Origin: Grammothele lineata
Taxonomy: Eukaryota; Basidiomycota; Agaricomycetes; Polyporales; Polyporaceae
DNA: 64,000 nucleotides
Assembly (NCBI GenBank): GCA_002150815.3
Contig: NDFF03000370.1
Location: forward strand, 806,001-870,000
Direction: 5' to 3'
Both the position numbers and the translations under genes were made by a program. Below are positions 44,658-54,285 of the stretch, piece by piece; the stretch's first letter is position 1, and each line of letters starts with the position of its first letter. Under the pieces are notes generated by a model. That model saw only the letters and a program-made list of their open reading frames with translations, made no database searches and had not been told where the DNA came from.

Positions 44658-47008
44658 TGCACCTCCACAGCAAGCAAGGGCTCTGGCCGCTGGAACACTA
44701 GACGTACCACACCGGATCCATCTTCTCCATTTGCGTTCTTTGACCATTTGAATTTCTTCGTGTGTTTCGTAGCCCTATTTTATTACTGACTCGGTGCAGG
44801 CACGGCGGGTCGATCGTTCGGTGTTTGACAGTTTGTTCTTCTTCCTGCGCCGGTAGCATTACTGGGACATTGTTGTTTGCCCTTGTGATATACGTGTTTT
44901 CATCCTTGCACTGTGTGTCAGTGGCTCGTCGGAGAACTGCTGTTACGTAGACGCCCTGGGGGCGCTTGGTCGGAAAAGTGTACCTGGGCGCTCGGGACGG
45001 GAGAAGAGGCGGCGCCTGTGGCGCAACCTTGTTGAGAGAGTGGTGGTGAGAGAACTGGTGTTACAGTAGCGTTCAGAGACGTATCGCGCCTGTCCATTTG
45101 CCATGGCGCGGGGAGAACTGCGAGATTCGTGCACCTGCCCGGGCTGGTGGCAGCCTCACGTCTGCAACGCCCTTCATTCCCGGCCTCTCACGCCGAACCT
45201 GACGCGTGATTGACCGCCCCGACACGTCATGCCCATTTCCCTCAAGCAGTTTTGGACCGCATTCCAGGTAAGCCCGCATTCCGTGGTTGTTTGTGTGCGA
45301 AAGGATTGCTTATGCCTCTCCGCTGCATATCCTTCATTCTCCGGCAGCGCCGCGGTTCAGACACGCCAGCGATATATCTGTATATCTCGATCCGCGGACC
45401 ACCGCGCGCATCACGATGCAGACGTCATTTGGCCCGCGTTCATGGCCTTTCTTGTGGTATGCTGCCACTCCTGACATGACCCCGAGATCTTTGCATTCAT
45501 AGCACCACGTGGGTGGGGTTCCAGAGAGAAACTTGGGAACTGGAACATCCGTTGTCTCAATCACTCCGTTGGAAGCGGCTAGGACTGCATAATATTTACG
45601 GTGACCCTCGCGAATCTACCATCTGACGTTGTCCAATTGTCCCGTGAGTTGGTTAGCCAAATTTCACCGTCGACTCCATTTCCAGAACCTTTCTCACGTG
45701 GTTGTCTCTTGCCAACATGATCGGAAACGATCACTCGGCTGTTAAAACGCTGCCATGGCGCTGACAAGCTCCCGCAATGACTCGCGTGAGGCGGGTACGG
45801 GGCCGGTGCTTCACACACATGGCGCCTGATCTCCCACAGTGGGTAGTTATCATGCTTGAACGAGAAACTGCTGGTGCGGCAAGGACTCATGCACGTCATC
45901 TAATTTTCAAGCAAGGCACTCACGATTGGGAACAGTATGCAAGATTCCATCGCTCTCCGGAAAATACAAAGGCTAACGCTGCCGGCAAGAGTCGTGCATA
46001 CACGCCCACCCCGCTCTTACGGCGTGGTCGCCCTGAAGTGAGGTTTCATCTGTCCTGCAACGCACCCTTACCGTGGCGGCGGTGCAAGAAGACGCTTCGC
46101 TATGCCAGCGCCGACTAGTGGCGCTCCGGGACCGTGCACCCTGCCTGTTCTATCCAGGCCCACAAACGGTGCGTTACGCAAGGGCTCGTCGCAGGAGCGA
46201 CCAGTGGTCTGCGCGACGGTCGAGCATCGCCGCTAATTGCGACAAGGTTGTGTCATGGTATGACGTCGACAAACTGACGACTCTATTCACTCGGGGCACC
46301 GCTTGGATAACGCTAAATAAAAAGATCGCCGTCCCGGCACTGCAAAACGTACTTCAAACAGTCGCGACCCTTTCTATGGTGGACTACGCGGGCCTAGAGA
46401 TCATTTCACTCGAGGTATACACCACTCTCTTCGAATACGAGCGGCCTTCTAGTCCGTAACCTCCAGATTCAAAGGACCGCCTAGCTTCAAGAAAATACTG
46501 ATCGCCCTAGTATCGACGCCGGGAGGAATAGCAATTCATACGCTTTGACTATTCTCTTTGGTTACCAGGGATCGTCCTGGCGGTTATTCCAAGCTTGCTC
46601 ACGCCCCCGGCCGTCGTTCGATCCGTACGACGCGGGAATTCGGCGATGCGTCCCCCCGGAGATTAGCATCTTGATAAATTCCTGCGTCACGTCCAAAACT
46701 TGAGTCAACATGGTTAATGGAACTGATCGGTCATGACACTCTTTCCAATGCTTGCCTATGGAGAATGCACCTGATTGAGGTGACTCCCACAGCGCCGTTC
46801 ATGAGACAGGCCATTCTCCTACACCCCACAAGAGCGGGAGAAGCAATTAGACGAATAGGTGTCAGAGCCCCTTTCTGTATTCTGCTTGAGGATGAGCGGA
46901 GCGCTGACGAAACCTCGCGTTAGGTCACACAGACCAAAATCGGACCAGCTTACCATCTTCCTACAGCCTCTTGTGTTTAAGGCGTGAGGATGAGGCGCGT
47001 AGTCGAGG
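44658..47008. other. intergenic region between dsRBD genes 2 and 3
   Basis: About 2.4 kb with no gene I can firmly support. A protein-like minus-strand stretch (about 45334-45616) that begins after a plausible splice acceptor is listed separately. Other open frames look random. Confidence 0.4.
45334..45616 (-). pseudogene. possible exon or gene remnant
   Basis: On the minus strand, after an AG at about 45617 preceded by a GCTAAC branch-like site, a frame runs to a stop at 45334. It reads IREGHRKYYAVLAASNGVIE, then a segment with WCYECKDLGVMSGVAAYHKK and a Cys-containing end. The composition looks protein-like, but I could not connect an upstream exon in frame and recognise no family. It could be the last exon of an unannotated small gene, a decayed gene, or chance. 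Confidence 0.3.
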
Positions 47009-47016
47009 TATAAAAA
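47009..47016 (+). promoter_or_regulatory. TATA box of dsRBD gene 3
   Basis: TATAAAAA, a strong TATA match, lies 119 bp before the ATG at 47128. The sequence between them has CA-rich segments typical of fungal leaders. Confidence 0.55.
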
Positions 47017-47127
47017 CTAGGTGAATATGCTCGTATCCAGCATCGCCAGCAACACCAGGAGCCAGTCGTTCCAGTTCCTCACCATACATCTCATCTACAC
47101 ACACCAGCACATTTAGCACCCAGTAGA

Positions 47128-47535
47128 ATGTCTCGTACGTTCTTCATTCGTGCGTTGTCGTCGTCGGATGAACTGACATATCCCGTACAGGCTACGGCGT
47201 CCAGCTGAACAACTGTGAGCCAGAGGCGGTGATGGCCAACGTCTCGTGTACACTAATGGTTACCTACCCCTGACAGACCTGCAGCAGCAGAACCGGCTCG
47301 CTGACCTCTCCTGGAAGGAGGAGCCAATCAGCCTGCCGGGCGGTAAGAAGGAGTGGACGGCCACTTGCCGCAGTAAGTGCTCACCATATTCAGTGCCTCC
47401 GCACTCGCTGACGAGCCATCCGGCCCGGCCATAGTCAAGCAAGAAGTTTTCGGCGTAGGTACCGCCGGGCAGAAAGGGCCGGCCAAGGAACTCGCTGCCA
47501 AGGAGGCCTTGCAGAAGTTGGGCGTCTTGCAGTAA
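47128..47535 (+). CDS. stand-alone dsRNA-binding domain protein 3 (75 aa)
   Basis: Four exons, 47128-47134, 47191-47214, 47277-47372 and 47435-47535, encode 75 aa; all introns are in phase 1 at the same places as in paralog 2. Helix 1 is YGVQLNNYLQQQNRLADLSW; the strands hold GGKKEWTATCRIKQEVFGVG; the end is TAGQKGPAKELAAKEALQKL. The QKGPAK run keeps two lysines of the RNA-contacting helix. The loop that is GPxH in canonical dsRBDs is LPGGKK here. The first exon contains only seven coding bases. A strong TATA box at 47009 supports independent expression. It is the shortest of the three and has no extension on either side of the domain. dsRBD identity is clear from helix 2 and from its similarity to paralog 2; biological role unknown. 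Confidence 0.85.
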
Positions 47536-47923
47536 TTCTGCCGAAGTGTCGAGCGGACGGCCGACGTCGAGCAGGAGGGCGACAGTGACAGCGAGCAGCC
47601 TCGTCAGCGGCCGGGCCTCCCGTATCCTAGCTGTTAGCATAGAGTTTTAGAATGCGATCGAATGTTAGCGTTTGTCCTAGCCCGACTTCACCGGCCGGCG
47701 GTTCTTGTTACTCATAAGTTAGCCACGGTTGTGGCGTGGCTGTATAGAACCCCTGGGTCGTGGGTGCCTTGGCGCCGGGTGCGGAGCCAGTGTCGGAGTA
47801 CGTAAGCCCTGACAACGGGCCTTGTGCTGGCGGCACCGGCGCTGCAGAGCGCGTGCGATGCGAGATTAACTACGACGACGTCAAGCTTGGATCTCGCGCT
47901 GTATACATATTCATACACACCCC
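47536..47923. other. intergenic region
   Basis: Holds the 3' end of dsRBD gene 3 and the promoter of the small membrane protein gene. Nothing else recognised. Confidence 0.4.
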
Positions 47924-48335
47924 ATGTCACGTCGCGCGGTGCCTTTGTTGGTGGCAGGCGTCACAGGTAGAATGATATCACTTCCGCCCGTCAAGGCAAA
48001 TCTCCGACGAGTGAAGCTGATCTTCCTTCCGCCCTTCCCTTGTTGTGCAGGCATCCTCTCCGGTATCTACATCTTCAAGCCTCTCTTCGACGGAAATAGT
48101 TCAAGGCGAGCATTCTTCCTCGCGCTCTCCGGTCCAAGATAGTCTACCGTATATTGCTTACTGAAACCCGCTTGGCACGGACACCCACAGACCCACACCC
48201 AATCCTGCCGCCGATGACGTGCCCTCCACGGGACGCCTAGCCGCAGTGAACACTGCGGGCGAGGGTAACACGAGCGCAGACAAGCATAATGCTCCGCCGA
48301 CCACTCCCTCGGACACGAAGGAAATTAAAGAATAG
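47924..48335 (+). CDS. small single-pass membrane protein (80 aa)
   Basis: Three exons, 47924-47966, 48051-48105 and 48191-48335, encode 80 aa. The N-terminus MSRRAVPLLVAGVTGILSGI is basic and then hydrophobic, a membrane segment of about 20 residues. YIFKPLF follows, then a hydrophilic, disordered tail of about 45 residues. The arrangement fits a small tail-out membrane protein of mitochondria or ER; the SGIYIFKPL pattern suggests a conserved family but I cannot name it. The second intron must start with GC (AAG then GCGAGC) to reach the long open C-terminal exon; without splicing, the frame would end 11 residues later. The gene converges with SAD1, whose stop is 168 bp downstream. Confidence 0.6.
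48106..48190 (+). other. probable GC-AG intron in the small membrane protein gene
   Basis: The donor reads AAG then GCGAGC; the acceptor is CCCACAG. The splice restores a 48-codon open C-terminal exon in phase 2. No nearby GT donor keeps that frame. Confidence 0.45.
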
Positions 48336-48383
48336 CGCCGTACCGACCCGCAGCACATGTAGTACCCCGCGAAAGGGCAGCTG

Positions 48384-48450
48384 GGCCTATTATGTCAGTC
48401 ACACCACGACACGATGATTGTTGGTGTAGCACTACTGTCGTAATAAGGCC
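48384..48450. repeat. imperfect 67-nt hairpin between convergent genes
   Basis: The arms 48384-48399 and 48434-48450 are imperfect reverse complements (GGCCTATTATGTCAGT against ACTGTCGTAATAAGGCC), and the inner ACACCA/TGGTGT pair extends the stem. It lies after the stop codons of both the small membrane protein (plus) and SAD1 (minus), so it would fold in either 3' UTR. It could be a processing or stability element, a small-RNA precursor, or a tiny transposon relic. Confidence 0.5.
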
Positions 48451-48503
48451 AACAATGTGGTGCTACGGCCAGTACTAGTCTACTTGTGTATGCCAGCCAT
48501 GAC

Positions 48504-50445
48504 TCATGACTTGTCCACATCCATGCCGTTCGCATGGGCGCCCTCCGGTCGCCGCTCCCAGACCTGTACCCGGAAATGAAGAGTGTCCTAACGGATGATG
48601 GAGTCAAAAGAACGTACCTGAAGCATCGTTTCGCCGAGGACAATCATTTCCTTTCGGATCTCCTCGACGATGAGGTCCTGTATCTGGAACCACTGCTCGT
48701 TGTCGCCGCCGCCTCCGCCGGCGCGGAGATGGACCTTCCAGACGGTGCTCTCTTTGTCGCGTGTCGTACCTGCGGCAGACTCATGTGTGACATTGGCAAT
48801 CAAGTCATACACGGTTGGAGGGTGTGAGGGCGGTGCGTCGAGGTCTATAGCGCAGTAAAATGATCCTGGGAATTAGCTGTGCAATCACCAGCGAGCGATT
48901 TAGGTTCACGTACAATCTTTGAAGTCAAGCCCTCGGAGCGGAAAATTGACGATTGTGGGATTTTTCTCCTCGACAAACATATTCTTCGTAAAGCGCTTGA
49001 AGTGGAGAACGATGTAGCGAGGTAACCGCTGACATTTGAACCGCCGCAGCTGACCGCTAGATTCCTAGTACGAGTGTCATGAAAGGTCAGAAAGTCAAAC
49101 ATTTTGCGTTGGACATACCTGTGTCTTCTGACCGTCATACTTTTCGAGCACCGACTGAATGCTGACTTGCGGGATGATATTCTTCTCCACGGCGTCCTGA
49201 AAAAGTGGTGGAGGGGGGAGGTCGACGGCTAGGAACAGGAAGGGCGACACTGTGGACTTGATTTCTGTCGAACACGCCATCAGCAGGCGTGGTACGTAAC
49301 AGAAAACTGCCTGCTGACCTCGATCGATGTCAAAGCGGGGCTTTTCATTGCCTCCGGTGTCGGGTCGTACGAGAACTTGCTGTGTCTCCATCCGCACCTC
49401 ACCTTGGAATGTCGAGAAGATCACACCTGTCGAAGACATTAATTGTGCCGCCTAATTCCAGCCCCGGCAAATAACCCACTGGAATTCTTTTTCTTCGTCC
49501 CGCCCAAGTCTTTATGCAAGTGGTTGAGTAGCCAACCAAGGAATTCCACAGGGTCCCCCTGGTTCTCTAGACTGAACTTGCCAGCACTGACACGGTTTAC
49601 CTCCTGCAGAAACTCGTGGGGACTGACTTGACTCTTGAATAGTCGAGGGTTCCATAGTTTTTTGGCGAGGCCAGCAAATCGTTTCAGTAGCTCGGACTCT
49701 TTACCGCTGAAGTTGGATAGAAGCAGATAATCTCGTAATGGCGATACATGGAGGAGGGAATGTATGATGACGTTCATGTAGTCATTGCGTTTGATATTGT
49801 TCAAACCAATGTAACCTGGGATATATGACTTGTTTGACAGATCGTACGAAGGTTTTCGGAGATGCGCCGGGGTGGAAAGCGTAGATATGGACGCGGGTGT
49901 GAAGGAAGGTCCCAGAACAAAGGCGATATCTTCCAAAGATGGGTCTGAGACAAGGTAACCGTCGGGTAGGACATACACCTAGAAGGATGAAGATGTTTAT
50001 CTTACATGACGGCGATTGAGAATGCCTGCCATACGATCTCACCTTCTTTGTCTCAAGATTAATGAATACATGGTGGTCGTCATGGATGGCGTGGGCAAAC
50101 GCGTACGAGTTTCGTCCTCGTCCTTGGAAATACTTCCCGCAAACTAGGCAGCCGTAGATGTTGATGTTGGAGAGCGACACAGAGCAAACTTTCTCGAAGT
50201 CGAAGTCTAAAACCGCTCGGTTAATCTGCCCACATGCTCTATACTCAGTCAAACGCAACACAACGAGTTGTATATTCATGACACACCGTGTCAAGGTACA
50301 GATCTGACGCCTTCTGAGGCTCCTGTTTAGATGTCTCGAGCGTGTCTTCCTCCTCGTCCTCGTCCTCCCTGGCATCCACTCGCACCCTTTTCGCCGGACG
50401 TTCAATTTCTTCTACGCCGTTCGCGTGTTTTGTCGAGGAAGACAT
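48504..50445 (-). CDS. SAD1: SAD1/USP39, tri-snRNP pseudo-deubiquitinase
   Basis: Eight exons on the minus strand: 50287-50445, 50043-50225, 49480-49978, 49319-49426, 49119-49264, 48914-49064, 48618-48844 and 48504-48563, encoding 510 aa. An acidic N-terminus with ERPAKRVRVD is followed by a ZnF-UBP domain (NRAVLDFDFEKVCSVSL, then CLVCGKYFQGRG and HAIHDDHHVFINL) and a USP fold. The signature GLNNIKRNDYMNVIIHSLL has Asp where active USPs carry the catalytic Cys, so the enzyme is inactive, as in yeast Sad1 and human USP39. VSPHEFLQEV, FKRFTKNMFVEEKNPTIVNF and NVTHESA confirm the family. The protein holds the U4/U6.U5 tri-snRNP together before spliceosome activation and so is needed for pre-mRNA splicing. 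Its start lies 224 bp from that of RSM22, so the two share a promoter region. Confidence 0.95.
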
Positions 50446-50669
50446 GGCTAGTAGTGGGGAAGGGTGGGGAAGCAGGCGGGATTGCTGCCACAATGGCGCG
50501 CCGGAGCACGCCTGCATGTCCTTTAGCGCCCATTACGCGCTGGTGGCTGAAGAATTCACGGAAGGACGAGGCTCTTCGCGTCCTGCCACCATCTCCTCCT
50601 CCCGCCTTCTCCATACGTCTCCTCCTTCTCTCCGACTGTGTGATCGGAACCAAACATTCTATCTCGACA
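50446..50669. promoter_or_regulatory. shared promoter region of SAD1 and RSM22
   Basis: A 224-bp gap separates the divergent start codons. It is too short for two independent full promoters. No TATA box is evident, as is common for housekeeping genes. Confidence 0.45.
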
Positions 50670-52939
50670 ATGCTCCGCCTCGGATGTCGTAGAACGCTCA
50701 GGGTGGTCCTGCGAGGACGTCCCGACGCAGTCCGTGCCGCCTCGAGCTCAGCCGGTCTGTCACATCAGCCCAACGCTCCCCTCGAACTCGATCCTGCCTT
50801 CCAAGCCCTGCTTAAGGATGTCGAAATCTCCATTCGGAACAGGATTCCGGACACCTCTACCGCTATCCGCGGACCGCGGGAGCTCGAGCTTATACCACAC
50901 GGTCCAGATGTAACTCATGACTATCTGACCTCTGCAGAGCTTGACGCACAGGACAGCGATGGGAATCATGCGGATAATAGGAAATCTCCTGCTGCGTCTT
51001 TTGGTAGCCAGCGCATTGGGGCTGTGGTGCTGCCGCTGGAGCTACAGCTGAGTATAGAACGGCTGATTGCGGGTGCGTGTTCATCTACTCCTACCCCTCC
51101 TGCTCCGTGATGTCTGTTCTCCCGCTTATCTTTGATATGAAAGAGTCGGACAAGTCCCAGCTCCATCAAGATGCCAAACGGTTGTTCATGGATGAAACGA
51201 ATCCCAAGGAGGATTGGAATGCTTCTTATGAGGGCAAGCAGAAGGCCGGAAAGGAGGCATGGCGTCACGCCCTGAAGGACGGCGCCGCATTCGCCACCGT
51301 GGCCTTACCCGCGCATTACTCTGCCATATACGCTGTCCTCGATCACGTCAAACAACGGCTGGGGCCTGATTGGCAGGTCCAGCGAGTGATTGACTGGGGC
51401 GCGGCTACAGGCAGCGGATTGTGGTTCGTACGCAACGTTTTACCGAATGACATGCCGTGTTCAGTAACACCCGGTTGCTGGTAGGGCGGCAGGGCACGCG
51501 TTTCAGCGTCGCGTGACCGAAGCTGAAAACGACTCCCAAGAGGGGGCGGATATCCAGGTGTCTAAGTCGACCCTGGAAAGCTACCTGGGACTTGACAAGC
51601 GGGAGGGCCTGGTTCGCATTGGGAAGCGCCTCATGCGAGGTACGGCTCATGGGCACGCTCGGGTCCTAGATCTGACCTGCCACGCGTAGATGTCGAGATG
51701 GGCGCTCTGAGTGTCTCGTGGCAGAAGGGGTTCCACGAAGACAACATCCTGGACCGGGAGAACGGCGCCGGCGCGATCGCGCTGTCAGCCTTCATGCTCT
51801 CTTCGCTTCCCAACACAGTGGAGCGCAAGCTTCTCGTCAAGGAGATGTGGAACAGTGGCGCCGAAGTCATCGTGCGTCGCTGTTCGCTCTCCGCTCGTAA
51901 ACGGAGTTTACATGTCTGACTTCTCCCGCCTCCGCAGGTTCTCGTTGACCACGACTTCGAAAATATCGCCGAAGCCCGAGAATACCTGCTCAAGCTCGGC
52001 CAGAGGGATCTCGATGATCCCACGACGGTCAATCTGCCCGTTAGGGGTGCCCATGTCGTTGCCCCGGTATGTCAACCGTGTATGTGTCTCAGAGTGGGCT
52101 GACGGTCAGGCAGTGCCCCCACGACGGTGCATGCCCGCTGTATCACCCCGGTTACGGCAAGTTAGAGTGTTCGTTCTCTCAGCGTCTCCAACGGCCGGCG
52201 TTCGTCCGGAGAACCAAACACTCAGGCACCGGCCACGAGAACATGAACTACTCCTACGTGGTCATACGCCGTGGCAGTCGTCCAGCCCGTGCGACTACCA
52301 AAGTGGGGAGGGTGGGTGACGTAGGGATGCGCGAATCAGTGAAACAAGCCGAAAACACCGCTATCGCTCAATTGTCTCTGGCTGAAGATCTTCGCGACCA
52401 GCACGACGATCATACACCGGCCGAGAGCATGTATATCGCCGGTTCGCGTGGTGAGAATGCACTCATCGCAGACGATCTGTCCGCTGCCTTGAGGCTCGAG
52501 GCGTACAGTTGGCCGCGACTGGTATTCCCTCCCATCAAACGTAGTGGACATATCATCATCGACGGTTGCACGGTAGAAGGTGGGGCCATAAACAATAGCG
52601 AATATGATACGATGCTTACGACCGCCGTCCGCAGGTCGAATTATGCGTATGACCATTCCAAGGTCTCAGGGAAAGCAGCCATTCTATGACGCTCGAAAGT
52701 CTAGCTGGGGCGATATATTTCCCCACGAGCCAAAGAACAAGCCTCAGATTCGCCAGGAACCTCAACATGCCAAACATCGCCCAACAGAGGGCCAGGACAT
52801 CGGGAAGCGGCGGCACAATACAAGGAATAGTGGCAAAAGGAATACTAGCTACGGGGAACTTGCCAAGGACATCAAGGAAAATAGGCGAGAGCAACGCAGA
52901 GCGAGGCGCATAGCGGCGAGTGAAGATCACGATGAATAG
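50670..52939 (+). CDS. RSM22: Rsm22/METTL17 mitochondrial ribosome assembly factor
   Basis: Seven exons, 50670-51072, 51144-51423, 51485-51639, 51690-51871, 51938-52066, 52114-52579 and 52635-52939, encode 639 aa. The start MLRLGCRRTLRVVLRGRP is an Arg-rich mitochondrial targeting sequence. LPAHYSAIYAVLDHVKQRLG and VIDWGAATGSGLWAAGHAFQ form the SAM-methyltransferase-like core (glycine motif). CPHDGACPL with Cys384 and Cys390, then ECSFSQR with Cys402, and DGCTVEG with Cys535, fit the four-cysteine [4Fe-4S] site of the family. The C-terminal KQPFYDARKSSWGD is also typical. The protein is needed for assembly of the mitochondrial small ribosomal subunit. The extra acidic and basic C-terminal tail (after about residue 570) is variable. 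It converges with uL1m, 194 bp downstream. Assignment is secure. Confidence 0.93.
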
Positions 52940-53133
52940 ACGAGCGCAGTGCCGGTTTTCCTTTGTCATTGTGGTTACATTATGTTTCCTGTAGTTCATA
53001 TCGTAGAGCATTGTAATTCCACACCATTCCTTATATCCGCGCATTCCGAATCCTCTACAGGCGATCGGAAGATTATGCTATTAAATGTTACATTAGGACA
53101 GGTGTAGTAGGAAATGCCAAGCAGGACGGCCCC

Positions 53134-54285
53134 TTAGAAGTCCGAAATGCGCACACTAGGACCCTGAGGAGTGCTCAGCAGGACACGAGTGATGGCATTC
53201 GCTGTAAATCATGTGAGCCAAACGTGTGTGGAACGCTGAATAGTTGCTTCCACTCACTTGGCTTCTGACCCTTTTCCTTGTCGTCAGCCAGTGGGTCGCG
53301 GGCGTTACCGGTAGCACGCTTTACAACACTCAGGAAGTAACGGATATTCTTGACGACATCGGTCACGGGGAAGTCCATCTGTGTAGTCGAGTGAGCAAGT
53401 GTTCTAGCTGCGAGACTTGGGAATATACCTTAGCAATGGGCTGCCGAATAGTACCCTCCTTGTCGCCCTTCCACTCACTCGTGCCCTGAAGCCGCCGAAT
53501 GTAGCCCGCAATATCATCTGTGACCGTCCCCCTACGCTCCGACGGCATCAAACCCCGTGGACCGAGGAAACGGCCGAGCCTGGGGGTGATGGCGCGGATG
53601 AGGGAGTGACTGCACAAGAACAGCGTGGCTTGTTGACGGCCCGAGATGACCTTCAACGGCGGTCAAGGGCATGCGGGAGGCATAACAATAGGGCACTTAC
53701 AGCCTCGATAAGCTCCGGTCCACCTACGACGTCCGCACCTGCCTTCTTTGCCTCATCCGCTATCCTACCCTCTGCAAACACCAAGATACGATCCTTCGTT
53801 TCTTGCTCCTTTGTCGCACGCGGCAAATTGAAACGACCCTTCGGGATGGTGGTACCTTTGCTCATAGCCGTTTTGATGACAAGTTCGTACGTAGATTTGG
53901 GGGCAATAACTGAGACGGCCTACAAATAGGGCGATTGGAGAAGACCTCCAATGAGAGGGTAGTGACGCGACGTACCCTCAGGACGTCAATGGCTTCCGTC
54001 AGTGACATCTTCTCCTTGTCGTAGACATTCTTGGGTGCCTTCTTGGCGCGCCTTCTCTCCTTAGCCTCTCGTTCCTTCTTAGAGAGGACGCGGATCTTGT
54101 TTTCGCGGTGGCGAGCGAGGGCAGTGGGAGTGTAGTGGAACTGCCGTTTGGGAGGATGCGCCTACGTGGGTGACGTGTTAATAATCACTCCAAGAACACA
54201 ACATTATCAGAGTACACACCAGCAATTTCGCAGTCCCACGACATTCCCGGCAACGAGACGCGAGCTGCAACACACTTAGAGACAT
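53134..54285 (-). CDS. MRPL1: mitochondrial large-subunit ribosomal protein uL1m
   Basis: Six exons on the minus strand: 54220-54285, 53976-54161, 53701-53919, 53429-53650, 53258-53378 and 53134-53201, encoding 293 aa. An N-terminal presequence (MSLSVLQLASRC...) is followed by a basic region and the uL1 domain. The most diagnostic stretch is ITPRLGRFLGPRGLMPSERR followed by GTVT, the classic L1 signature. GRFNLPRATKEQ and DRILVFAEGR lie in the first half of the domain, and the C-terminus has STPQGPSVRISDF. uL1 forms the mobile stalk at the tRNA exit side of the large subunit. Introns are 49-68 nt and all junctions keep frame. Two neighbours, RSM22 and mL40, also serve the mitochondrial ribosome. 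Confidence 0.95.

Noticed and set aside
45229..45478. possible plus-strand two-exon gene starting MPISLKQFWTAFQ
   Set aside because: The first 13 codons and donor look good, but the second exon is the antisense of the more protein-like minus-strand stretch and has no recognisable content.
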